Assembly: GCF_028550415.1 (NCBI RefSeq)
Contig: NZ_JAQQKX010000004.1
Span: forward strand, 124,001-188,000
Length of the DNA stretch: 64,000 nucleotides
DNA from: Asticcacaulis aquaticus
GTDB taxonomy: Bacteria; Pseudomonadota; Alphaproteobacteria; Caulobacterales; Caulobacteraceae
Reading direction: 5' to 3'
Part shown: piece by piece, positions 26,263-34,123 of the stretch
Layout of the letters: each line of letters begins with the position of its first letter
Numbering within the stretch: the stretch's first letter is position 1
Notes under the pieces: generated by a model
Told to the model about the DNA's origin: nothing
The model's input: only the letters and a program-made list of their open reading frames with translations
Databases searched by the model: none
Position numbers and translations under genes: made by a program

Positions 26263-27888
26263 CTACCCCTTCTTCAGGGCCTTCTTGATATCGGACGGGC
26301 GGATGGCCCGCGTGATGAACAGAAAGGCGATATAGAGCAAAAGCCCGGCAAAACAAACGGCGACGATGGCGATTTCCTTGGTCCCGTGCGGGATGATCGA
26401 CACAATCGGGCTTTCGACCAGCGGCCGGTAATAGGAACAGGCGGCGCAGAACGCCCCCATCAGGCCGCCTGAGATCAGCACCTTGATCAGGCCGATACCC
26501 GCGCGCTTGCCCAGCACCCACGTCTTACGGTGCGCCAGCGTGAACAGCATCAGGAAGACATTGACCCACGCGGCGGCCGAGGTGCCGATGGCGAGGCCCG
26601 CCACGCCGATGATCGGGAACAGGGTCAGGCCGCAGGCGAGGTTGACGATGACCGAGACCACCGCGAACTTCATCGGCCCGAACGTGTCCTTGCGCGCAAA
26701 AAACGCCGGGGTCAGGACGCGGGCCAGCACGAAGGCCGGGACGCCCCAACCGTAGTGCAGCAGGGCCGAAGCGGTCTCAACCGCATCGTGCGTGAGGAAT
26801 TCGCCGCGCGTATAAAGCCCGTCGATGAGGAAAAACGGCATGGCGATGATGGCGGCGGCGGCGGGCAGGGTCAGGGCCATGGACAGCAGCACAGCTTCGT
26901 CCATCACGCTTTGCGAGCGCTCATGGTCGCCCGCCTGCACCGAGCGCGACAAGGCGGGCAGGAGCGCTACGCCGATGGCAACGCCGACGAGGCCGAGCGG
27001 CAACTGATAGAGGCGGTCGGCGACGTTGAGCCACGTCCGCGCCCCGTCGATGGCCGAGGCCAGCCACGAGGAGACGAAGACGTTGATCTGGGTCGCGGCG
27101 GCGGCCATCGCGCCGGGAACGGCAAGGATCAGCAGGTTGCGGATTTCGGGTGTCAATGTCGGGCGGGCCAGTCCGATCTTCGCGCCCGTCTTGCGGCAAC
27201 CCCAGACCAGCAGCGCGGCCTGCGCCAGACCGGCGGCGATCACCGCCCACGAGGCGGCAAAGGCGGCGGTCACCGGATCGCGCGCGAACCAGACGAAGAT
27301 GAGCATAAACAGGTTGAGCAGGGTCGGTGCCAGCGCCGACAGGGCAAACCGGCCCCGCGCATTCAGTACCCCCGACAGCAGCGCCACCATGGTCATGCAC
27401 GGCAGGTAAGGCATGGTGATCTGGGTCAATATGACCGTCAGGCGCATCTTTTCCGGGTTTTCGGCATAGCCTTCGGAAAAGACGGCCATGATCTGCGGCA
27501 TGAAAATCTGCGCGATCACGCTAAGGACGATGGCGACCAGGGTGATCGTCGCCATGGCGTCGCGGGCCAGCCGGTCGGCGGCTTCGGGGCCATCCTTTTC
27601 CAGCGTCGCCGAATAGGCCGGCACAAAAGCGGCGGTGAACGCGCCTTCGGCGAAGATGCGGCGGAACAGGTTCGGGAATTGCAGGGCCGTCGAATAGGCG
27701 TCGGCGGCGATATTGCCCGACGCGCCCATGGCGGCGGTGATGACCAGATCGCGGGCAAAGCCCATGACGCGGCTGATCAGGGTCACCCCGCCGAAAACGA
27801 GCGACGAACGGGCAACGCTTTGCGTTTTGGGGCTCTGGGGTTTAGGGCTCTGGGGTTCGAGCGGCGGGGAAGCTGAGGAATCGGACAC
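26263..27888 (-). CDS. murJ: Lipid II flippase MurJ (MviN)
   Basis: MurJ moves the peptidoglycan precursor lipid II across the inner membrane. The 541-residue protein has about 14 hydrophobic segments and family landmarks such as SLVFGGVTLISRVMGFARDLVITAAMGAS at the start, FAEGAFTAAFVPAYS near residue 75 and RGEFLTHDAVETASALLHYGWGVPAFVLARVLTPAFFARKDTFGPMKFAVVSV. A GTG at 27888 is chosen as start because AAGG lies seven bases upstream; an in-frame GTG at 27933 adds 15 residues without homology. trpS follows 10 bp later. Confidence 0.95.
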   Translation of the reverse strand: MSDSSASPPLEPQSPKPQSPKTQSVARSSLVFGGVTLISRVMGFARDLVITAAMGASGNIAADAYSTALQFPNLFRRIFAEGAFTAAFVPAYSATLEKDGPEAADRLARDAMATITLVAIVLSVIAQIFMPQIMAVFSEGYAENPEKMRLTVILTQITMPYLPCMTMVALLSGVLNARGRFALSALAPTLLNLFMLIFVWFARDPVTAAFAASWAVIAAGLAQAALLVWGCRKTGAKIGLARPTLTPEIRNLLILAVPGAMAAAATQINVFVSSWLASAIDGARTWLNVADRLYQLPLGLVGVAIGVALLPALSRSVQAGDHERSQSVMDEAVLLSMALTLPAAAAIIAMPFFLIDGLYTRGEFLTHDAVETASALLHYGWGVPAFVLARVLTPAFFARKDTFGPMKFAVVSVIVNLACGLTLFPIIGVAGLAIGTSAAAWVNVFLMLFTLAHRKTWVLGKRAGIGLIKVLISGGLMGAFCAACSYYRPLVESPIVSIIPHGTKEIAIVAVCFAGLLLYIAFLFITRAIRPSDIKKALKKG

Positions 27889-27944
27889 GTAACAGCCTTG
27901 AACAGGAAACGACCGAGGCGGTGACGGCCCCACCCACCGCCTTA

Positions 27945-28010
27945 CATCCTTCCCTGTTTACGGGGAAGGTGGATTTTTAGCGTGAGCTAAAAAGACGGAA
28001 GGGGGAAACC
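27945..28010. repeat. Palindromic intergenic element, type C, half copy
   Basis: About 66 bp with CATCCTTCCCTGTTTACGG, GGGAAGG and GACGGAAGGGGGAAACC, i.e. one half of the copy at 22083. It also holds a small hairpin, TTTTTAGC-GTGA-GCTAAAAA. It ends beside the stop of the RibD-like gene. Confidence 0.75.
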
Positions 28011-28015
28011 GGGGT

Positions 28016-28564
28016 TTACGGCTTTGGCGCATAGACCAGACACACCGTATCGTCATCGATCTGCGTGGTTGAGACCAGTCGAAGCGGCGGGCGGGCGTCG
28101 TGGAAAAACGGCTTACCGCCACCCAGCACGAACGGGCGGACGTGCAGGTGGTATTCATCGATCAGGCCCAGCTGTGTCGCAAGTCCGGCCAGTTGCGGGC
28201 CGGTGACGCTGATCGTGCCGTCCGTTTGGGCTTTCAGTGCGCGGATTTGTGCCTCGATATCACCGGAAATGAGCGTGGCGTTCGGGCCGGCGGCCTGAAG
28301 CGTGTGGGAGACGACCCATTTTGGCAAGCGACGCCACGCTACGGCGAATCTTTGCCGGGCAGCGTCCCATTCCGGGCGATCCTCGTCCCAGTAGCGCATG
28401 ACCTCATACATCTTGCGGCCATAGAGGCTGCCCGCATAGCCCTCGACGGCCTGGGTCCAGACATCGAAATGCGTCTCACTGGGCGACGGCATGACAAAAT
28501 TGCCGCCAATATCATCGACATAACCGTCGATCGACACGTTCATTGCCAGAACAAACTTCGCCAT
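28016..28564 (-). CDS. Dihydrofolate reductase-fold (RibD C-terminal domain) protein
   Basis: The 182-residue protein belongs to the RibD C-terminal (bacterial DHFR-like) family: FVLAMNVSIDGYVDDIGGNFVM at the start, GSLYGRKMYEVMRYW, VVSHTLQAAGPNATLISGDIEAQIRALKAQTDGTISVTGPQLAGLATQLGLIDEYHLHVRPFVLGGGKPFF at the end. The pattern KGxxxSVxGxxxLAxxL is the NADPH-binding region. Members are often called general stress or arsenical-linked reductases, with unknown substrates. The start before AKFVLA is at the ATG at 28564; longer starts add a non-matching arginine-rich stretch. Confidence 0.88.
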   Translation of the reverse strand: MAKFVLAMNVSIDGYVDDIGGNFVMPSPSETHFDVWTQAVEGYAGSLYGRKMYEVMRYWDEDRPEWDAARQRFAVAWRRLPKWVVSHTLQAAGPNATLISGDIEAQIRALKAQTDGTISVTGPQLAGLATQLGLIDEYHLHVRPFVLGGGKPFFHDARPPLRLVSTTQIDDDTVCLVYAPKP

Positions 28565-28660
28565 GACGACCCTCTTGCCGCTGATTTGATCGATCGGTTG
28601 TATCACCACACGCGACACAAAGGCCACAGTCAGAACCGCCGTCGCGGCCCGCCCCTCACT

Positions 28661-28691
28661 TCTGCAAACCATTTCACAAAACCGTTGCAGA
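28661..28691. promoter_or_regulatory. Putative operator upstream of the second TonB receptor
   Basis: A perfect 7-bp inverted repeat, TCTGCAA-N17-TTGCAGA, lies in the 250-bp divergent region. A second hairpin, CCGTCCG-N6-CGGACGG (28770-28789), is 25 bp before the TonB receptor start codon. These could be regulator sites or mRNA structure; the regulator is unknown. Confidence 0.4.
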
Positions 28692-28814
28692 GCCCGCGTA
28701 AGGGGGCCTCGCCGGTAAGGGCCGCGCCGATCGAACGGTCGCGCCCGCATCCGGCGTGTCAATTCAGGGCCGTCCGCGGTTACGGACGGTGCCGCTTCTG
28801 GGGACTATCTGCAT

Positions 28815-31160
28815 ATGACCGTGTCATCGCGCGCCAAAACTTTCTCGGCAGGCCTCGCTGTCCTGTTGTCCACGACCATGCTGGCGGGCGTCGCCTGCGC
28901 GCACGGCGCGGACGATGAGGTGACGGAAATCGTCGTCGTCGGCAAGGGCCAGACGCGCTCGGTCTCGACGCTCCTGCCGGCCAATCTCGACGTCGTGCCG
29001 CCGGGCACCAGCGTGCAGAAGGCGCTCAACTACCTGCCGGGCGTCATGGCGCAGTCGATCGACGCGCTGGGCACCAACGAACAGTCGCTGTCGCTTCAGG
29101 TGCGCGGCTTCAATACCACCCACCTCGGCTATTCGCTGGACGGCGTGCCGCTGGGCGACGGCGCCTACAACAACTATAACGGCCTGACCATCAGCCGTGC
29201 CCTGATCTCGGAAAACCTCGGCCGCGCCGATCTGGCGACCGGCATCGCAGGCCTGAGCCTGCCTTCGACCAGCAATCTGGGCGGCGCGCTGATCTATACC
29301 TCCAGCAACCCGCACAAAGAGCTGGGCGTTTCGGCCAGCCAGACCTTCGGCAGCGAAGACAGCGCGCGCACCTTCCTGCGTTTCGACACGGGCGAATATA
29401 ACGGCTTCTCGGCCTATCTGTCGGGCCACTACACCGAACAGGACCTGTTCGTGAACCAGGGCGCCTATAACAAGTCCTGGGGCAAGCAGGTCAACGCCAA
29501 GGCCCAATACGAATTCGAGCGCGGCAGGATCACGGCCTTCGCCGACCTGTCGAGCACCAATCAGGCCGACGACGCCTATCTGTCGAAGGACATGCTGTCG
29601 CGCCTCGGGCCGGACTGGGGCGGCTATGCGCCCGACTGGCAGTCCTATCTCAACCGCGCCTACTGCTCGGTGACCGGCCCGACCGCACCGACCAAGTGCG
29701 TCGCCGCCCCGTCGCCGCAAAAGAATTCGGACGTCACCTTCACCAACGGTCAGATCCTGCGCAACGATGAACTGTACTACCTTGCCGGTGAGTACGAGAT
29801 CGCCACCGGCCTGACCGTCAGCGCCAAGGTCTACAAACACACCGACAAGGGTGCCGGTAACAACTTCATCACCGGCTGGTCGACCCAAGGCACGACCTCG
29901 ACCGCCGACGACCTGCCGGTACAGATCCGCGACACGCGCTACACCATCGACCGCGACGGCGTGATCGGCAGCGTCAGCTGGACCGTCGCCAACCATCACG
30001 TGCAGGCCGGTTTCTGGACCGAGGACAATGTGTCCTCCGCCGCGCGCTATCTCTGGCAGAACGTCACGGGTCCGTTCAGCCTCGCCCACTTCATGGATAA
30101 GGACGGCCAGCCCGACCTCGCCCAGTGGGTGCAGGAAACGACGTGGAAAACCAAGCAGTTCTACGTACAGGACACCGTCACCCTGTTTGACGACGCCGTG
30201 AGCATCGACTTCGGTTTCAAGAGCACCGACGCCACCTCCGACGCCAAGGCTCTGCCGGGCATCGCCAAGACCGCCGCGGCCGCCTCGACCCAGTTCGCCA
30301 GCGGCTCGCTGAAGGCCAAGGACAGCTTCCTGCCGCAGGTCGGCGCGCGCTGGACGATCACCCCCGGCCACGAAGTCTATGCCAGCTATTCCGAGAACAT
30401 CGCCATGTTCCAGGGCGGCTTCAAGCTTGGGCCGCAATCGGTGTCGCAGGCCGTGTGGGACGCGCAGGGCAAGTATCTTGAGCCGGAAACCTCGCAAAGC
30501 ATCGACCTCGGCTACCGCTATGTCAGCCCGAAGCTTCAGGTGTCGATGGCGGCCTACGACGTCGATTTCGACAACCGCCTGCTGCAGTACAACCCCTGCC
30601 CGACGAACCAGCAGCAGAACCCGGGTTGCGGCAACTCGTTCCACAATGCCGGCAGCGTCACCAGCAAGGGCGTCGAGCTGGGCGTCCTGTGGAAGGCCCT
30701 GCCGTGGCTGACCTGGTATAACTCGGCCGCGCTGAACAAGACGACCTATAACGAAGACCTCAACTGGTGCACCACGACCTGCGTCGTCAAGGCGACCAAG
30801 GGCAAGCAGCAGGTCGACACGCCGAAGGAACTGCTGTCCAGCGTCGTGACGGTGAAGGGCTACGGCGTCTCCGCCTCGCTGCAAGGCAAGTATACGGGCC
30901 GTCGCTACTACACCTACACCAACGATCAGGGCTTCGGCGGCGTCACGACCTTCGATCTGGGCGTCAACTACGACTTCCGCCACTTCGACATCATGAAGGG
31001 CGCGCGCCTGTCGCTCAACGTCACCAACCTGACCGACAAGCGCTACGCCTCGAACTTCGATAGCAGCGTCTTCGCGCCGGACGATGCGGCGGGCTCCATT
31101 CTGGTGGTCCATTCGTCGGCGCCGCGTCAGGCCTTTGTCACGCTGGGCTACAGCTTCTAA
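28815..31160 (+). CDS. TonB-dependent outer membrane receptor
   Basis: The 781-residue protein has a signal peptide, the TonB-box-like TEIVVVGKG just after it, a plug domain at about residues 45-165 (TSVQKALNYLPGVMAQSIDALGTNEQSLSLQVRGFNTTHLGYSLDGVPLGDG) and a beta-barrel ending in QAFVTLGYSF, with the terminal Phe needed for insertion. It looks like the catechol/vitamin/oligosaccharide receptor type. Short cysteine pairs occur in loops (NPCPTNQQQNPGCGNS and CTTTCVV). Upstream lie two inverted repeats. Substrate is unknown. It interrupts the glnD and murJ order usual in the class. Confidence 0.93.
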   Translation: MTVSSRAKTFSAGLAVLLSTTMLAGVACAHGADDEVTEIVVVGKGQTRSVSTLLPANLDVVPPGTSVQKALNYLPGVMAQSIDALGTNEQSLSLQVRGFNTTHLGYSLDGVPLGDGAYNNYNGLTISRALISENLGRADLATGIAGLSLPSTSNLGGALIYTSSNPHKELGVSASQTFGSEDSARTFLRFDTGEYNGFSAYLSGHYTEQDLFVNQGAYNKSWGKQVNAKAQYEFERGRITAFADLSSTNQADDAYLSKDMLSRLGPDWGGYAPDWQSYLNRAYCSVTGPTAPTKCVAAPSPQKNSDVTFTNGQILRNDELYYLAGEYEIATGLTVSAKVYKHTDKGAGNNFITGWSTQGTTSTADDLPVQIRDTRYTIDRDGVIGSVSWTVANHHVQAGFWTEDNVSSAARYLWQNVTGPFSLAHFMDKDGQPDLAQWVQETTWKTKQFYVQDTVTLFDDAVSIDFGFKSTDATSDAKALPGIAKTAAAASTQFASGSLKAKDSFLPQVGARWTITPGHEVYASYSENIAMFQGGFKLGPQSVSQAVWDAQGKYLEPETSQSIDLGYRYVSPKLQVSMAAYDVDFDNRLLQYNPCPTNQQQNPGCGNSFHNAGSVTSKGVELGVLWKALPWLTWYNSAALNKTTYNEDLNWCTTTCVVKATKGKQQVDTPKELLSSVVTVKGYGVSASLQGKYTGRRYYTYTNDQGFGGVTTFDLGVNYDFRHFDIMKGARLSLNVTNLTDKRYASNFDSSVFAPDDAAGSILVVHSSAPRQAFVTLGYSF

Positions 31161-31177
31161 AATCAGAGGCTATCAAT

Positions 31178-31217
31178 AAAAAACGCGCATCCGGTCATGA
31201 TCGGGTGCGCGTTTTTC
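31178..31217 (+). terminator. Terminator after the second TonB receptor
   Basis: AAAAACGCGCATCC and GGGTGCGCGTTTTT form a long stem with a 10-nt loop, with one G-T pair in the stem. It lies between convergent TonB receptor and glnD genes and has A and T runs on the two sides, so it can act in both directions. Confidence 0.88.
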
Positions 31218-31227
31218 GTTTGTGGGC

Positions 31228-34107
31228 TTATCGTGCCAACGACGCCTTCGCCCGCGTGGGGGCCGATTTCGGGCGCGGTGCGGGCGGGTCGAGCACGTCG
31301 CTCAGGGCGCGGCGGATCTTGTCCTTCTGCCCCTTCGACAATTGCTGGCGCGTGAAATGATCGACCACATAAAAGGCATCGACCGCGCGTTCACCGTAGC
31401 AGTCGATATGCGCCGAGGCGATGTCGAGCCGCGCCTTGTTGATGACGCTGGCCACATCGGCCAGCAGGCCCGGACGGTCGCGGCCCGACACTTCGATGAT
31501 CGTCATGTGGGCATTGGATTCGTCGTCGAAGACCACGGTCGGCGCGATGGCGAAGGCCGCCGCGCGACCGGCCAGGGTCGATTTGTGCGGCGGCGGCGGC
31601 GCCACCTCGCCCAGAGCCGCCTTTTCCAGCGACTGCTCCAGTTGCCTCAGGCGCGACGGGTCGTCATAGCCGAACGGCTTGCCCTGACTGTCCTGCACAT
31701 AGAAGATGTCGAGCGCCTGCTTGGTGGTCGAGGTAAAGACCTGCGCCCCCACGACGTTGGCCCCCAGATTGGTGAAGCAGCGCGCCAGATCGGCGAACAG
31801 GCCGGGGCGGTCCGAGCCGCTGATGCAGAAGGTGGCGGCGTTGCGCGCCTGATCGATATGGGCCCGCGCCGAAGGTTCGGAGTCGAAGGTCGACCACGCC
31901 TGCTGGGCATGCTGTCTGATCTCGTCCGGCGAGAAGGAGAAGAGATAGGATTCCTCCATCGTCGCCAGCCACGCCCGCATGTCGCGGTTACTGCCGCCCA
32001 GCTGTTCGCGCAAAGCCTCGGCGCGGGCGTGCAGGTCTTCGCGTACCTGCGTCACGGCATCGCCTTCGGAACCGCGTCCGCCGCGGAAAGCCGACTCGGT
32101 CGCCGCCAGAAGCTCGCGCATCAACTGGCCTTTCCAGCCGTTCCAGACGCCCGGCCCGACAGCGCGGATATCGGCCACGGTGAGGATCAGCAATTGCCGC
32201 AGACGCTCGGGCGTTTCCACGATGCGCGCGAAGGCCGCCACGGTTTCCGGGTCCGACACATCGCGCTTTTGCGCATAGTCCGACAGGACAAGGTGGTGAC
32301 GCACCAGCCAGGCGACCTGATCGATCTGCCAGTCTTCGAGCCCCAGCCGCGCGCAGGCCCGCCGCGCCGCGATCTCGCCCTCGATCTCCTGCCCCAGCTC
32401 GCCGCCCTTGCCCGTGTCGTGCAGCAGCATGGCCAGATAGAGGGTTTCCTTGTTGGCCAGATTGGGGATCAGCGAGGTGGCCAGCGGGTGTTCTTCCGGA
32501 TGCTTGCCCAACTCGATCTCGCGGATCAGGCCGACGGCGCGCAGGGTATGCTCATCCACCGTATAGGTGTGGTACATGTTGAACTGGGTCTGGGCGACGA
32601 TCTGCCCGAATTCAGGGATGTAACGCCCCAGAAGTCCGGTCTCGGTCATCAGCGACAGGGTGCGGTAGGGGTTCTTGCCGCGCACCAGAATGTCGAGGAA
32701 GACCTCGGCAACGGTTTTGTCGCGCCGCAGGGCCGCATTGATCAGTTTCAGATTACGCGTGATCGCCGTGAAGGCGTCCGGGTGCAGGTCCAGCTCCATC
32801 TTGTCCGCCATGCGGAACAGGATGAACATGGCGATCGGCGATTTTTTGAACACATCGGCGTTTTGCACGCTCAGGCGTCCGGAATCGATGACGATGCCGG
32901 GATGTTCGGGCTTGGTCAGGGACATGATGCCCGACTGGATCATGTGGCTGAGGCGCGTCAGCGGCTTGGTCTTCTGGGCCTCAAGCTTGGTGCAGAAGAT
33001 GCGCGTCAGGGCACCGACCTCCTTGGCCACAAGGAAGTAGCGGCGCATGAAGCGCTCGACCGCCGGCTCGCCATCGGCATCGATATAGCCCATCAGGCGG
33101 GCGATTTCCGGTTGCAGGTCGAAGCTCAGGCGTTCTTCGGCACGGCCCGCCGTGACGTGCAGCAGGATGCGCACCTTCCACAGGAAGTCGAAGGCCTGCA
33201 CGAAGGCCAGACGTTCCTTTTCGGTCAGAAGCGCATCGAGCGCGCCCCAGCCATTGGGGTTTTGCGGCCGGGCGCTTTCGCGCAGCACCGGCGCGGGACC
33301 GGACGCCGACACATATTTGGCGATCCAGAACAGGGTATGCAGGTCGCGCAGGCCGCCCTTGCCTTCTTTCAGATTGGGTTCCACCACATAGCGCGAGGCG
33401 CCCGACTTGGCGTGGCGGAAATCGCGCTCCTCCAGCTTGGCGGTGACGAAATCGTAGGCGCCGTGGCGGATGACGTCGAGGTTCAGCTTTTCCTTGAGGC
33501 TCTGAACCAGCACCGTATCCCCGGCCAGCGGGCGATATTCGAGCAGGGCCGTCATGACCGTGTGGTCTTCGCGGGCGATACGGATGGTTTCATCGACGGT
33601 GCGCGAGGCATGGCCGACCTTCAGCCCCAGATCCCAGAGGCTGTAGAGGATGAATTCGATGACGCTTTCGGAGTGCGGCGTCTCTTTCCAGGCGCGCAGG
33701 AACAACAGGTCGAGGTCCGAATGCGGGGCCAGTTCGCCGCGCCCGTAACCCCCCACCGCCACCAGCGACAGGCGCTCGCCCTCGGTCGGATTGCGCGCCC
33801 GATAGACGTGGGTCAGGGTAAAGTCCCACAGGGCGTGGACGATCTCGTCGGCCTGTTTCGACAAGGCGCGCGCCGTCGACAATCCGCCGCGATGGTCCTC
33901 GACGTGCGACAGGAGGCTGTCGCGCGCCATATCCCATTCGCGCTTGAGGATCGCCACGGCCTTGCGGCGCAGGTCCGACACGTCGCCGGTCGAGTCTTCA
34001 TAGGCCTGGGTCAGCTTGGCCCGCAGGTCGGCACCGTCGATGCTATGGGTCAGCAGGGCGGGACTGGTCTTGGTAAGCATGGGCGAGCGTGAACCTTCGG
34101 GCGGCAT
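31228..34107 (-). CDS. glnD: [Protein-PII] uridylyltransferase / uridylyl-removing enzyme
   Basis: GlnD senses glutamine and adds or removes UMP on PII proteins, so it controls nitrogen regulation. The 959-residue protein has the nucleotidyltransferase motif GGYGRGELAPHSDLDLL near residue 120, the HD hydrolase site LLHDTGKGGELGQEIEG near residue 560 and two C-terminal ACT domains (about 755-830 and 865-940; CISGSDRPGLFADLARCFTNLGANVVGAQVFTS and IIEVSGRDRPGLLADVASVINKARLDIASAHIDCYGERAVDAFYVVD). Length is normal for the family. It follows mutS by 16 bp, so both are probably cotranscribed. A start ten residues in (MLTKTSP) is also possible. Confidence 0.97.
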   Translation of the reverse strand: MPPEGSRSPMLTKTSPALLTHSIDGADLRAKLTQAYEDSTGDVSDLRRKAVAILKREWDMARDSLLSHVEDHRGGLSTARALSKQADEIVHALWDFTLTHVYRARNPTEGERLSLVAVGGYGRGELAPHSDLDLLFLRAWKETPHSESVIEFILYSLWDLGLKVGHASRTVDETIRIAREDHTVMTALLEYRPLAGDTVLVQSLKEKLNLDVIRHGAYDFVTAKLEERDFRHAKSGASRYVVEPNLKEGKGGLRDLHTLFWIAKYVSASGPAPVLRESARPQNPNGWGALDALLTEKERLAFVQAFDFLWKVRILLHVTAGRAEERLSFDLQPEIARLMGYIDADGEPAVERFMRRYFLVAKEVGALTRIFCTKLEAQKTKPLTRLSHMIQSGIMSLTKPEHPGIVIDSGRLSVQNADVFKKSPIAMFILFRMADKMELDLHPDAFTAITRNLKLINAALRRDKTVAEVFLDILVRGKNPYRTLSLMTETGLLGRYIPEFGQIVAQTQFNMYHTYTVDEHTLRAVGLIREIELGKHPEEHPLATSLIPNLANKETLYLAMLLHDTGKGGELGQEIEGEIAARRACARLGLEDWQIDQVAWLVRHHLVLSDYAQKRDVSDPETVAAFARIVETPERLRQLLILTVADIRAVGPGVWNGWKGQLMRELLAATESAFRGGRGSEGDAVTQVREDLHARAEALREQLGGSNRDMRAWLATMEESYLFSFSPDEIRQHAQQAWSTFDSEPSARAHIDQARNAATFCISGSDRPGLFADLARCFTNLGANVVGAQVFTSTTKQALDIFYVQDSQGKPFGYDDPSRLRQLEQSLEKAALGEVAPPPPHKSTLAGRAAAFAIAPTVVFDDESNAHMTIIEVSGRDRPGLLADVASVINKARLDIASAHIDCYGERAVDAFYVVDHFTRQQLSKGQKDKIRRALSDVLDPPAPRPKSAPTRAKASLAR

Positions 34108-34123
34108 GGGGAACCTGTTTAAT

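Noticed and set aside
28824-31112. Long 762-codon open frame antisense to the second TonB receptor
   Set aside because: It is a GC-rich shadow frame: the receptor on the other strand has signal, plug, barrel and terminal Phe, while the antisense product is an arginine/glycine/valine-rich string with no family.
31222-34092. 956-codon open frame antisense to glnD
   Set aside because: glnD motifs are fully conserved on the minus strand; the antisense frame reflects third-position GC bias.
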